Shown one piece after another: positions 13,874-25,899 of a stretch of 64,000 bases of DNA. Below the pieces are notes generated by a model. The model saw nothing but the letters and a program-made list of their open reading frames with translations, made no database searches and had not been told where the DNA came from. This DNA is from Mercurialis annua (Eukaryota > Streptophyta > Magnoliopsida > Malpighiales > Euphorbiaceae). The position numbers and the translations under genes are program-made. The first letter of the stretch is position 1, and each line of letters opens with the position of its first letter. The stretch covers positions 19,729,501-19,793,500 of the forward strand of contig NC_065577.1 in assembly GCF_937616625.2 (NCBI RefSeq), in the 5' to 3' direction.

Positions 13874-14314
13874 GAGGAAATTACACCATTTACCAAAAAA
13901 AAAATAAAAAAAATTACAAAACTACATGTTAACTTTTTTTCATTTACAAAAATATTAATAATATTTACAAAAGTACAAAAATTTAAAAAATAATATCAAA
14001 CATACGGTGTATACTGTGTGTATAATGTCAGTATACTAAAAACTAACATTATATCAACATTATATCAAAAGTATACTAACATTATACATACTGAGATTTT
14101 ATTAATATTAAATAAAAATTGAGGAAATTACACCATTTATCAAAAAAATGAAAATAATTACAAAATTATATATTGACTTTTTTCATTTACAAAAATATTA
14201 ATAATATTAATAAAAGTACAAAGAATAAAAAATAATATCAAACATACGGTGTATACTGTGGGTATAATGTCAGTATACTAATAAACTAACATTATATTAA
14301 CATCATACCAAAAA
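13874..14314. mobile_element. AT-rich DNA transposon, truncated copy 3
   Basis: Left ~440 bp of the same element (both A modules), starting GAGGAAATTACACC after TTTAAA as in copy 1. It breaks off after ACATCATACCAAAA. About 11 bp resembling an internal stretch of the element (the AAAAATAATATCA block at 14,228-14,240) precedes the return to satellite at TACGTTTGG. The whole B part and the right-hand target duplication are missing, which indicates a deletion with short filler. Confidence 0.7.
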
Positions 14315-15189
14315 ATAATATCATACGTTTGGTTTTATTTCGTAAGGTTTGTATACGTTTGGTTTAAATCGCTAAAAAGGTGAAACGCTTGGATTTGTTT
14401 CGTGACTTTTGAAAACGTTTGGTTTTAATTTCAATAAAGGTGAAACGCTTGGATTTTTTTCGTGATTTTTGTAATCGTTTGATTTAAATTGCAATAAAGG
14501 TTAAACGTTTAGATTTGTTTCTCAACGTTTATAAACGTTTGACTTAAATTGCTAAAAAGATGAAACTCTTGGATTTGTTTCTTAACGTTTTATACGTTTG
14601 GATTTGTTTCGTAGGATTTGTAATCGTTTGGCTTAAATAGCTAAAAGGGTGAAAAGTTTGGATTTCTTTCGTAACTTTTGTAAATATTTGGCTTCAATTG
14701 CTAAAAGGGTGAAACACTTGGATTTCTTTTGTAACTTTTATAAATGTTTTGCTTAAATAGCTAAAAAGGTGGAACGCTTGTATTCGTTTCGTAACGGTTT
14801 ATACGTTTGGATTTGTTTCGTAATGTTTGTAAACGTTTGGCTTAAATCGCTAAAAAGGTTAAACGTGTGGATTTCTTTCGTAACTTCTGTAAACGTTTGG
14901 CATAAATTGCTAAAAGGGTGAAACCCTTGGATTTGTTTTGTAACGTTTGTAAACGTTTGGCTTAAATAGTTATAAAGGTGAAAGCTTGGATTTTTTTTGT
15001 AAAGTTTGTAAATGTTTGGCTTAAATTGCTAAAAAGGGGAAACTTTTGGTTTTATTTCGTAACGTTTGTATACGTTTGGCTTAAATCGCTAAAAAGGTGA
15101 AACGCTTGGATTTGTTTCGTGACTTTTGAAAACGTTTGGTTTAAATTTCAATAAAGGTGAAACGCTTGGATTTGTTTTGTGATTTTTGT
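14315..15189 (-). repeat. 60-bp satellite, last minus-oriented stretch
   Basis: Minus-oriented 60-bp monomers similar to those around 9.7-10.4 kb. The stretch ends abruptly in the middle of a monomer, after GTGATTTTTGTA, where the array changes strand. Confidence 0.93.
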
Positions 15190-15200
15190 ATCTTTTTAGT
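15181..15200. other. Satellite strand-switch junction
   Basis: Left of about 15,190 every monomer is on the minus strand; right of it every monomer is on the plus strand. The junction reads GTGATTTTTGTA then TCTTTTTAGTAATTTC, joining two partial monomers tail to tail without unique DNA between them. The sequence just right of it (15,191-15,900) is most like 37,067-37,900 further right, including a shared truncated monomer. An inversion breakpoint or an assembly join are both possible. Confidence 0.85.
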
Positions 15201-18200
15201 AATTTCACCGAAACGTTTATAAATATTACGAAACAAATCCAAACGTTTCACCTTTTTAACAAACAAATCCAAAAACGTTTACAAACGTTACAAACAAATC
15301 CAAACGTTACGAAGCAAAACCAAACGTTTACAAACGTTACGAAACAAATCCAAACAATTCACCTTTTTAGCTATTTAATCCAAACGTATACAAACGCTAC
15401 GAAACAAATTCAAGCGATTAACATTTTTAGCGATTTAAGCCAAACGTTTAAAAATGTTGCAAAACAAATTCAAATGTTTCACCCTTTTAGCGATTTAAGA
15501 CAAATGTTTACAAACATTACGAAACAAATCCAAATGTTTCACCTATTAAGCGATTTAAGTCAAAAGTTTACAAACACTAAGAAACAAATCCAAATGTTTC
15601 CCCTTTTTAGCGATTTAAGCCAAACATTTACAAACGTTGTGAAACAAATCCAAACGTTTCACCTTTGTAGCGATTTAAGCCAAACGTTTACAAACGGTAA
15701 GAAACAAATCCAAAGGTTTCACCTTTGTAGCGATTTAAGCCCAACGTTTACAAACGCTACGAAACATATCCAAACATTTCACCTTTTTAACGATTTAAGT
15801 CGAACGTTTACAAACGTTACCAAACAAAACCAAACGTTTCACCTCTTTTGTGATTGAAGCCGAACGTTTACAAACGGCGCGAAACAAATCCAAACGTTTC
15901 ACCTTTGTAGCGATTTAAGCCCAACGTTGAGAAACGCTACGAAACATTCCAAACGTTTCACCTTTTTGGCGATTTAAGTCGAACGTTTACAAACGATACG
16001 AAACAAAACCAAAGGTTTCACCTTTTTTACAATTTAATCCAAACGTTTACAAACGTTACGAAAAAATTCAAAATGTATCCCCATTTTAGCAATATAAGCC
16101 AAACGTTTAAAACGTTACGAAACAAATCCAAACGTTTCGCCTTTTTGGCGATTTAAGCCAAACGTTTACAAACGTTAAGAAACAAATTTAAACGTTTCAC
16201 ATTTTTAGAGATTGAAGCCAAACAATTACAAACCTAACGAAACAAATCCAAACATTTCACCTTTTTAGCGATTTAAGCCAAAGGTTTAAAAACGTTACGA
16301 AACAAATCCAAACGTTTCACCTTTTTATCAATTTAAGCGAAACGTTTACAAACATTACGAAACAAATCCAAGCATTTCACCTTTTTCGCAATTTAAGCCA
16401 ACCGTTTACATACGTTACAAAACAAATCCTAGTGTTTTACCTTTTTAGCGATTTAAGCCAAACGTTTACAAACGTTGCAAAACAAATCCAAATATTTCAC
16501 CTTTTGAGCGATTTAAGCCAAACGTTTACAAAAGCTACGAATCAAATCCAAATGTTTCACTTTTTTAGCGATTTAAGCCAAACGTTTACAAACGTTACGA
16601 AACAAATCCAAGAGTTTCACCTTTTTAGCAATTTAAGCGAAACGTTTACAAATGCTACGAAACAAATCCAAACGTTAAACTTTTTTAGTGATTCAAGCCG
16701 AACGTTTACAAACGTTACGAAACAAAACCAAACGTTTCACCTTTGAAGCAATTTAACCCAAACGTTTACAAACATTACAAAACAAATCCAAATGTTTCCC
16801 CATTTTAACAATTTAAGCCAAACGTTTACAAATGTTACGAAACAAATCCAAACGTTTCACAGCCAAACATTTACAAACGTAATGAAACAAATCAAAGTGT
16901 TTTACATTTTTAGCAATTCAAGCCAAACGTTTACAAACAGTACGAAACAAATCCAAACGTTTAGCCTTTTTAGCGATATAAGCCAAAGGATTACTAACGT
17001 TACGAAATAAATCCAAACATTTAACCTTTTTAGTGATTTAAGGCAAACGTTTACAAACGTTACGAAACAAATCCAAACGTTTCGCCTTTTTAGCGATTTA
17101 AGCCAAACGTTTACAAATGGTACGAAACAAATCCAAAGGTTTACAAATGCTATGAAACAAATCCAAACGTTTCGTCTTTTTAGAAATTTAAGCCAAACGT
17201 TTACAAACATTACGAAACAAATCCAAATATTTCCCCTTTTAAGCGATTTAAGCCAAACATTGACAAACATTACGAAACAAATCCAACCGTTTCCCCTTTT
17301 AGCGATTTAAGTCAAACGTTTACAAACGTTAAGTAAAAAATCCAAACGTTTCCCCTTTTTAACGATTTATGCCAAACGTTTACAAACGTTACGAAAAAAT
17401 CCAAACGTTTCACCTTTTTAGCGATTTAAGCTAAACATTTACAAACGTTACGAAAGAAATCCAAACATTTCACCTTTTTAGAGATTTAATCCAAACATTT
17501 ACTAACGTTACGAAACAAAACCAAAAGCTTAAAATGTTACGAAACAAATCCAAATATTTCACATTTTTAACGATTTAAGCCAAATGTTTAAAAACGTTGC
17601 GAATTAAAACCAAGAGTTTTACCTATTTAGCAATTTAAGCCAAACGTTTACAAACATTCGAAAACAAATCCAAGCGTTTCCCCTTTTAGCAATTTTAGAC
17701 AAACGTTAACATATGTTACGAAACAAATCAAAGCGTTTCACCTTTTTTGCAATTTAAGCCAAATGTTTACAAACATTACGAAACAAATCTAAACGTTTCA
17801 CATTTTTAATGATTGAAGCCAAACATTTACAAACGGTACGAAACAAATCCAAACGTTTCACCTTTTTAGAAATTTAAGCCAAACGTTTACAAACGGTACG
17901 AAACAAATCAAGACGTTTCACTTTGTTAGCGATTTAGGCCAAACGTTTACAAACCAAATGTTTCACCTTTTTAGCAATTTAAGCCAAATGTTTACAAATA
18001 TTCCAAAACAAATCCAAGCGTTTTCCCTTTTTAGCAATGTTAGCCAAACGTTTAAAAATATTATGAAACAAATCAAAGCATTTCACCTTTTTAGCAATTT
18101 GAGCCAAATGTTTACAAACGTTACAAAACAAATCTCAACGTTTCAATCTTTAGCGATTTAAGCCAAACGTTTACAAACACTACGAAACAAATACAAACGT

Positions 18201-20264
18201 TTCACCTTTTAGCGAATTAAGCCAAACGTTTACAAACGTTACGAAACAAATCCAAACTTTTCACCTGTGAAGCGATTTAAGCCAAAGGTTTACAAACGGT
18301 AGGAAATAAATCCAAACGTTTCACCTTTTTAGCGGTTTAAAATTAACGTTTACAAAGGCTACGAAACAAATCGAAATGTTTCACCTTTTTAGCGATTTAA
18401 GCCAAATGTTTACAAACGTTACGAAACAAATCCAAACGTTTCACCTTTTTAGCGATTTAAGCCAAACTTTTGCAAACGTTATGAAACAAATCCAAATGTT
18501 TCACCTTTTTAGAAATTTAAGCGAAACATTTACAAATGTTTTGAAACAAATCCAAACATTTCACCTTTTTAGCGATATAAGCCGAACGGTTACAAATGTT
18601 ACAAAACATAGGTAAACGTTTCACCTTTTTAGCGATTTAAGCCAAATGTTTACAAACGTTACGAAACAAATCCAAATGTTTTCCCAATTTAGAAATTTAA
18701 GCCAAACGTTTAAAACGTTACGAAACAAATGCAAACGTTTCAAATTTTTAGCGATTGAAGCCAAACATTTACAAAAGTAACGAAACAAATCCAAGCGTTT
18801 CACTTTATTAGCAATTTAACCCAAACGTTTACAAACATTACGAAACAAATCCAAACGTTTCACGTTTTTAGTGATTTAGCCAAACATTTACAAAGGTTAT
18901 GAAACAAATTCAATTGTTTCACCTTTTTAGCAATATAAGCCAAACGTTTACAAACGTTACGAAACAAATACAAGCGTTTCAACTTTTTAGCAATTTAAGC
19001 CAAATTTATACAAACATTACGAAACAAATCCAAGAGTTTCACCTTTTTAGCAATTTAAGCCAAACGTTTACAAATTTTACGAAACAAATCCAAATGTCTC
19101 ACCTTTTTAGCATATAAAGCCAAACGTTTACAAACGTTACGAAACAAATCCAAACTTTCGCCTTTTAAGTGATTTAATCAAAACATTTACAAACGTTACA
19201 AAACAAGTCCAAACGTTTCACCTTTTTAGCGATTTAAGCCAAACGTTTACAAACGTTACGAAACAAATCAAAACGTTTAAACTTTTTAGCTATTTAAGCT
19301 AAACGTTTACAAACGTTTCGAAACAAATCCAAACGTTTCGCCTTTTTAGCAATTTAAGCCAAACATTACGAAATAATTCCAAACGTTTCACCTTTTTAGC
19401 GATATAAGCAAAACATTTACAAACGTTACGAAACAAATGGAAACGTTTAAAACATTATGAAACAAATGCAAAAGTTTCACATTTTTAGCGATTTAAGACA
19501 AACCTTTACAAATGCTACGAGACAAAACAAAGTGTTTCACCTTTTTATCAATATAAGCCAAACGTTTACAAACGTTATGAAACAAATCCAAGCATTTCAC
19601 GTTTTTAGCATTTTAAGCCAAACGTTTACAAACGTTACGAACGAAATCCAATCGTCTCGCCTTTTTAGTAATTTAAGCCAAACATTTACAAACGTTACGA
19701 AACAAATCCAAACATTTCACGTTTTTAGCAATTTAAGCCAAACGTTTACAAACAGTACGAAACAAATCCAAACGTTTCACCTTTTTAGCGATTTAAGCCA
19801 AACGTCTACAAACCCCACGAAATAAATCCAAATGTTTCAAATATTACCAAACAAATCCAAACGTTTCACATTTTTAACGATTGAAGCCAAACATTTACAA
19901 ACTGTACGAAACAAAGCCAAACGTTTCGCCTTTTTAGCAATTTAAGCCAAACGTTTACAAACGGTACGAAACAAATCCAGACGTTTCACATTGTTAGCGA
20001 TTTAAGCCAAACGTGCACAAACGTTGCGAAACAAAACCAAATGTTTCACCTTTTTAGCGATTTAAGCCAAATGTTTACAAATATTCCATAACAAATCCAA
20101 GAGTTTCCCCTTTTTTTAGCAATTTTAGCCAAAAGTTTACAAATGTTAAGAAACAAATCAAAGAGTTTCACCTTTTTAGCAATTTGAGCCAAATGTTTAC
20201 AAACGTTACAAACCAAATCTCAACGTTTCAACTTTTTAGCGATTTTAGCCGAATGTTTACAAAC
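15190..20264 (+). repeat. 60-bp satellite array, plus-oriented, left of the retrotransposon
   Basis: Tandem 60-bp monomers on the plus strand; 18,421-18,480 is close to consensus. Landmarks are ACGAAACAAATCC, AAACGTTTCACCTTTTTAGC, GATTTAAGCC and AAACGTTTACAAACGTT. The monomer splits into two diverged 30-bp halves sharing CCAAACGTTT at positions 12-21 and 42-51. A 223-codon open frame at 15,186-15,857 is a run of eleven or so 20-residue satellite translations and is not considered a gene. A 420-bp (seven-monomer) block at 18,174-18,593 recurs right of the retrotransposon at 31,486. Confidence 0.97.
20260..20264. repeat. Target site duplication of the LTR retrotransposon (left)
   Basis: CAAAC immediately before the LTR terminus TGTCACGACC; the identical CAAAC follows the other LTR at 31,486-31,490. 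Five base pairs is the usual duplication for Ty3/gypsy integrases. It corresponds to monomer positions 53-57 of the satellite. Confidence 0.92.
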
Positions 20265-23200
20265 TGTCACGACCCGATTCTCGGCGTCGAGACCGGCGCT
20301 AGGGAATGGGAGTGGTTGCTCCGAAACCCGTAGCAAGCCTTAAAATACATTAAAAATCACTAAAAAATTTCGCGGAATTCAAATCATTTTCGAACATTTG
20401 AAAATCGCAGTTTAAAACGTTCTATTATCAATTACCATTTAAAACATGCACATAATTTTCTCTTTAATTATTGCATTTTAGTTTTCAAAACCATTTCACT
20501 ATGGTTTATCATGCATCTCATTATGCATACCATCTTACTAAGGTAATTACTGCATTTCACTATGCAGGCCATTTCTCTATGGACTTAACCGCATTTCATT
20601 ATGCAGACCATTTCATTATGGATTTAACTGCATTTCATTATGCAGATGCGTTCATCGCATTTAATACTCGTGCAGTCGCTCGGACTTTCGCACATCATTC
20701 ACATATTACATATTATCAGAGTTTAAGCGTTATAATAAAATATAAAGCATAAATAAGTCCAACGACTACTAAGGTATCACCGTTCATTATTCTAGCTACT
20801 GCAACTCTAGACACATAAAGGAAAGTCATTCTCACTTTATTCAAGCCAGGGATTTCCGGCACAAGAAATTGGAAATCCACACGTCAAACTACTCGCATGT
20901 AAAAATATTAAATTCAACGGGGTCAGTTATAAAAACTGAGTGAATGCATACAACATGTACTAATAAACATTAATATGAAAGCAATATATTCCAGATTACC
21001 GATTCATATGAAACCCTAAATCATGATTCATGTTCCTATATGCTTTCAAAACAGGAAACATAAATATTCCACATCATTTCATCATATTCGGGTTAACCTT
21101 TTCATGGCCGTATTTATTCATTTCTTTTTGTACTCTAGCCCGTCAAATATGATCATTCATCTTTTACGTATGTGAAGGTCTTTAGACTCTTTCACCATAC
21201 AACAGATTTCGGCAGTACATATATACCATCGCCATTTCACTTTTTTTTAAAAGGTTCAACCTCATAGATCTCGGCAGTTTCTCTTTACTGCCTTTGGTCG
21301 TCTATATTCCGATGCCTCTGAAGATCTGTTCACACAGAGTCTAGGCCATCGCCTGACTTTCCAGGCCGTCGCCAGGATTCACACAGTATATTCACATGCA
21401 ACCCATTCTAAATGCAATACCGGTGATCACACAGCACTATTGCCGCCCAATAGTAAGCATGTTTCAATGAATCTAAATCGGTTTCAAAACTATATATAAT
21501 AGTTCATGCGATTTAAATTCAAAATAAAATAAAGCATTTGCAAATCATGTAAAGCAGTTCGCAATATTTTTAATACTAATATTTAGCAGTATAAGTTGTA
21601 AACACACTCACAGTACTCGCTTATTCCAAATTTAAAATATCACCCGTCGAATATCAAAACCTTTGCTCGCCGGTTTCCGCGACAAAACTCGCTGGATCTA
21701 ATTTAGAGATTAAACATTAATAAATGTATTAACTCTAAATTCTAGGATAAACTCTAGACCGACTCAACCATATAAACCACATAATCACAAACCAAATTTG
21801 ATTCCGACTATCTCTTTCCGCGTCATCGTATTTCTATACGATATACTCTATTCACATTAGTTTATTTAATTCATAAATAAACATAGAATTATAATTCCAT
21901 ATAATTCTAACACATATACAATTCACATAGTTTTCTAAAAATTCATTTTTAGAAAATCTCAACAAACATATCACAATTCAAAAATATCCAAAAATAGTTT
22001 TCCGTAAAATATTTTTGACCCGGGGCTCGGCCCCCCTTATTTTCTGCCAAAATCATTTCGGCACTAACTGCTGCCAAATGAGTTTAGGACTGAGCCAACA
22101 TGCTCTATCCCCTCTACTCACATTTTGGTCACCGTATTCCGGTGGTTTTGGCCGGAAAACTCAAAAACGCTAAAAACGCTTAAAAATTCATTTTAAGCCA
22201 TTTTCATCACCAAAATTCACCAAAATTATTTTTGAACAGATTTTTAATCTCATCTTTTAAAAACAGCAGCCCATAATTTTTAAAATAATTATTTTCCATT
22301 ATTTTAGCAATTAAAACCGAAATATCAATTAATTGTCAAAACCGATTATCAACCTTTCAAAACACTTCAATTAAATCACTTAAATTCCATAAATAATTAT
22401 CATATGTATTTTCAGAAATTTAAAATCATTAGATTTACCCACATTTAAGTATTTTTTTGAGTTTTAAACTATTAAAAATCGAATTTCAAACCTTTAAATT
22501 AACACAAGAATTAATTAACATTTTTAATCCACAAAAATTTCACTTTTAAACATATATAAATCTCAACATATAGATAAGCCCAAAAATTTAAATAAATAAT
22601 TTAATTTTACGTAAAATTATTTTTAAAACCGAAACCCATAAAAACAACAATCGAAACCAACTAATTATCCATCAGACATCACATTTAAACCATCCTAAGC
22701 ATGTTTCTAAGATTCAACCAACATCAGCAACTAAAAGTAAGGTTTGAGCTTGAAATTATACCTTGATTCAACATGAAAATACACATACACGATCTACGCA
22801 ATATTCCCGACAACTTTTGGTAAGAAAATTTTGAGAGAAAATGGAAGAATAAATTTTTGTGTTTTGTTTTGTGAAGAATTCGGCACCCACACAATGGAGA
22901 AGATGATGGATTACTTGGGCACCAATCTTGTCTCACAAAATATCTAGATATTAGTTTAGGTGTTTCAATTATTTACAAATTTGCCATTAGGGTCATTCTT
23001 GTAAATAAATCAAACTCTAGGGGTTAAATAATTTCAACTTTCTCAAATATTCAAAAACATTAAATCATGACATATGGGCTGAGTTTAAAATATTTTTGGG
23101 CCTTTAAAAATAATTAAAATAATTATTTTGACGGTTTTTAGTGAAAAATCGCAAAATTCACTTTTAACACGTAAAATTGCCAAAAAAATCAACTTAAGGC

Positions 23201-23332
23201 AAAACACATACCAAATCACATTTTCACACTTATAAATTCATCATGTGAATTTATTCACCATTTTCGAGGTCCTAATTAATTAAAATTGGACACTAGCGAA
23301 AATAAACACTAATAATTCTACGAGGTATTACA
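20265..23332 (-). repeat. 3' LTR of the chromovirus
   Basis: 3,068-bp LTR, matched by 28,432-31,485 along its whole length. On the minus strand it runs TGTAATACC...GGGTCGTGACA, so ends are TG...CA. By hand count it differs from the 5' LTR by about 50-55 substitutions and a few indels, including 15 bp present here near 22,000 (flanked by AAAATA) and absent there. It holds a short internal tandem repeat (20,552-20,646). Open frames on either strand (20,471-20,752 plus; 22,724-22,936 minus) are short and unlike any protein I recognise. No promoter could be placed with confidence. Confidence 0.95.
20552..20646. repeat. 39-bp minisatellite inside the 3' LTR
   Basis: About 2.4 copies of a 39-bp unit beginning GCATTTCAYTATGCAG at 20,552, 20,591 and 20,630. 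The same repeat is in the other LTR, so it predates the insertion. It causes the repetitive look of the 93-codon open frame across it. Confidence 0.85.
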
Positions 23333-23345
23333 TTCACCCCTCCTT
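23333..23345 (-). other. Polypurine tract of the chromovirus
   Basis: Minus-strand AAGGAGGGGTGAA lies directly against the start of the 3' LTR (TGTAATACC). This is the expected place and composition for the primer of plus-strand DNA synthesis. It is 22 bp past the end of the chromodomain reading frame. Confidence 0.85.
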
Positions 23346-23367
23346 ATAAGAAATTCGTCCTCGAATT

Positions 23368-23997
23368 TCAAAACAAACTATTACCTTGAGCAAACAAGTG
23401 GGGATATCGTTTCCGCATATCCGCCTCTGTTTCCCACGTACACTCCTCAATTGTACGGCTCCTCCATAGCACTTTTACCATATTACTACGGAGTTTCCTA
23501 ATCTGGGTATCGACAATTTCTACAGGTTCCTCCTCATAAGATAGCTCCTCGTCTATCTCAACCTCCTGAGGTTGAATAAGTCTATGAGGGTCAGGAATAT
23601 ACTTCCTAAGCATCGACACGTGAAACACTGGATGTACCTGCGACATCTCAGACGGTAATGCTAACTTATAAGCTACCGTTCCTATTCGCTCAATAACCTC
23701 GTAAGGTCCTGCATATCTCGGCGCTAGCTTTCCTTTCTTTCCAAATCGGATTACACCTTTCATAGGTGATATTTTAAGAAACACAAAATCTCCGACTTGA
23801 AATTCTATATCCTTTCTCCTCACATCAGCATAGCTCTTTTGCCGACTAAATGCAGTTTCTAAACGTTGCTTAATCAACGGCACTTTCTCAGACGTAATCT
23901 GTTCTATTTCAGCTCCTGTTAATTTTCTTTCTCCAACTTCCTCCCAACAAATTGGAGATCTACACTTACGTCCATACAACGCCTCATACGGTGCCAT
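23368..23997 (-). pseudogene. Integrase C-terminus with chromodomain (3' end of pol)
   Basis: Open stretch of 209 codons holding the end of the polyprotein. Residues 1-15 (MAPYEALYGRKCRSP) are the conserved plant gypsy integrase block after the catalytic core. The GPY/F-type motif (GPYEVIERIG) is at 97-106 and the block VHPVFHVSMLRKY at 121-133. Residues about 151-202 (PVEIVDTQIRKLR, VKVLWRS, EECTWETEADM, YPHLF) match the C-terminal chromodomain of Tekay-type chromoviruses, which is thought to steer integration to modified heterochromatin. The methionine at 23,997 is internal to pol, not a true start; the frame is cut off from upstream integrase by a 2-bp deletion near 24,024. The natural stop lies just before the polypurine tract. 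Confidence 0.9.
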
Positions 23998-24184
23998 TTC
24001 AATACTGGAATGATAACTATTGTTATGAGAACTCTACTAACGGTAGATACTCATCCCAATGGCCTCCTAAATCTAAAACACACATTCTTAACATATCCTC
24101 CAAAGTCTGGATAGTCCTTTCAGACTGTCCATCTGTTTGGGGATGAAACGCTATACTGAAATCTAAACGCGTTCCTAAAGCCTC
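23998..24184 (-). pseudogene. Integrase core remnant between a stop and a frameshift
   Basis: Between the TAA at 24,185-24,187 and the frameshift near 24,024 the original frame continues and reads a clear integrase core: [14 protein letters not shown] followed by LEDMLR, with the third catalytic residue of the D,D,E triad in QSERT. The frame then hits stops where about 2 bp are missing (24,023-24,026), after LVEFS. The coding match resumes in another frame, leading into the block at 23,368-23,997. It is too short and lacks a start codon, so simple frame scans miss it, but it is plainly part of pol. Confidence 0.85.
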
Positions 24185-25444
24185 TTACAGACTTTGCCAA
24201 AATCGAGATGTCAAAACTAATCCTCGATCTGACATAATTGACACAGGAACTCCATGTAAACTGACCACTTTGTCAATATAAATCTGTGCCAACTTTGCTG
24301 CTGTATAGGTAACCTTGATCGGAATGAAATGAGCCGACTTTGTCATTCGATCAACGATAACCCATATCGAATCAAAACCATGTTGCGACTTAGGCAATCC
24401 AACGAAAAAATCCATGGTTATTCTTTCCCATTTCCATTCTGGTATTGGTAATTGTTGCAAAAATCCAAACGGTCTCTGATGTTCCAACTTCACCTGTTGG
24501 CATATCGGACACTTAGCAACAAATTCTGCTATATCTCTTTTCATACCATTCCACCAATACATCTCCTTAACATCGTGATACATCTTGGTAGAACTAGGAT
24601 GAACCCTATACTTAGATCCTTGTGCCTCCATCATAATTCTTTGTTTCAATTCTTCTACATTTGGTACGCACATCCTTGTACCAAATTTCAGAATACCACC
24701 TTTAAAATTATATTCAGAGTTCATTCCCTTTTGAACTTCTTCAATAACATGCTTTAGTTGAGGATCCGTTGTCTGAAGTTCCTTAATCTGATCATTCAAT
24801 GTAGGTTTAATCGTCATTTGAGCTAACAAACTCCCCAAATACGAAACCTCCAATTGAATTCCCTTATCAAACAACGAATGTACTTCTCTAACCATTCGTC
24901 GCTTCTCAACTAAAGTAATGTGAGCTAAACTTCCTGCTGATTTCCTGCTCAACGCATCATCCACTACGTTAGCTTTGCCAGGATGATACTGTATCGTACA
25001 ATCATAATCCTTTAGTAACTCCATCCACCTTCTCTGTCTGAGATTCAACTCTCTCTGATCAAATATGTATTTCAGTCTCTTGTGATCAGTGAATATTTCA
25101 CATTTTGCTCCATATAGGTAATGTCTCCAAATCTTTAATGCGAATATCACTGCTGCTAATTCTAGATCATGGGTTGGATAATTAACTTCATGCTTTTTCA
25201 ACTGGCGAGAAGCATAAGCTATCACTCGACCATGTTGCATCAGTACACATCCTAACCCGATCCTAGAAGCATCACAATAGAATGTAAGTCCATCACTACC
25301 TTCTGGTAATGCCAGAACTGGAGCTGTTGTCAAACACTCCTTCAGCTTCTGGAAACTCACTTCACATTGATCATTCCAAATGAACTTCGCATTCTTCTGA
25401 GTCAGCTTAGTTAATGGTGCAGACAATTTAGAAAAGTCTTGCAC
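24185..25444 (-). pseudogene. RNase H and integrase N-terminal/core portion of pol
   Basis: 419 codons open, from just after an in-frame TGA to an in-frame TAA. Residues 1-165 are the RT connection and RNase H, with acidic residues D58 (FYCDAS), E95 ([10 protein letters not shown]), D120 (IFTDHK) and the DDALSR end near 162-167. The integrase HHCC finger is H282, H290, C312, C315 ([18 protein letters not shown]), and the core has D345 (TMDFFVGLP) and D406 (IMSDRG). The catalytic glutamate lies beyond the stop. The first codon is GTG inside pol and is not a start. Stop 24,185-24,187 (TAA) sits where a glutamine codon is usual and could come from CAA by one C-to-T change. Confidence 0.92.
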
Positions 25445-25450
25445 AAAACG

Positions 25451-25882
25451 TCAATAATAACCAGCTAAACCCAAGAAACTACGAATTTCTGTTACTGAAC
25501 TTGGCCTTTTCCAATTCATCACAGCTTCAATCTTTTTAGGATCCACCTTAATCCCACTTTGAGATACTACATGTCCCAAAAATGCTACTTCTTCTAACCA
25601 AAATTCACACTTCGAGAATTTGGCATAAAGCTGATGATCTCTCAAAGTTTGTAACACAGTCCTTAAGTGTTGCGCATGCTCCTCCTCTGTGCGCGAATAA
25701 ATCAAGATATCATCTATGAACACTATCGCGAATTGATCTAGAAATGGTTTAAAAATCCGATTCATCAAATCCATGAAAGCCGCTGGTGCATTTGTCAATC
25801 CAAATGACATCACCAAAAATTCATAATGACCGTATCTTGTTCTGAATGCAGTCTTTGGAATATCATCATTCCTGATCTTCAA
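25451..25882 (-). pseudogene. Reverse transcriptase, palm and thumb part
   Basis: About 143 codons of RT after the frameshift near 25,910. [20 protein letters not shown] (residues 18-37) and the catalytic FIDDILIYS (55-63, aspartates 57 and 58) are intact, followed by [14 protein letters not shown] and the end [10 protein letters not shown]. The frame closes at TGA 25,451-25,453, where related proteins continue without a break into the RNase H part; the TGA could come from CGA (Arg) by C-to-T change. The open frame extends a little upstream of 25,882 (toward [10 protein letters not shown]); the first listed codon is TTG and is not a start. Confidence 0.92.
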
Positions 25883-25899
25883 CTGATGATAACCAGACC

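Larger units (their letters stand above)
5406..14314 (-). repeat. 3.53-kb higher-order repeat, three copies, each carrying the AT-rich insertion
   Basis: Units start at 5,406, 8,940 and 12,471 (spacings 3,534 and 3,531), each beginning TTGTTTAAATCGCTAAAAAG and continuing with the same series of variant monomers (for example GCATTAGAAATGTTT and GTATTAATTTTGTAACGTCA). In each unit the insertion follows at the same place: 7,377, 10,911 and 13,874. The third unit lacks about 570 bp of satellite near 12.76 kb and loses most of its insertion at about 14,314. About 1.97 kb of each full unit is satellite and 1.56 kb is the insertion. Tandem amplification after a single insertion explains this best. 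Confidence 0.88.

Noticed and set aside
7377..14314. Three independent transposition events of the AT-rich element
   Set aside because: All copies share the same target context and, where visible, the same 9-bp duplication inside a tandem 3.53-kb unit, so duplication explains them.
20471..20752. 93-codon frame in both LTRs (also 28,639-28,920)
   Set aside because: It is in the LTR on the strand opposite to the element, over a 39-bp minisatellite, with no recognisable domain.
22724..22936. Short frames near the LTR end (minus 22,724-22,936; plus 30,897-31,100)
   Set aside because: Each is open in one LTR copy only or on the non-coding strand, with no known similarity; likely chance.
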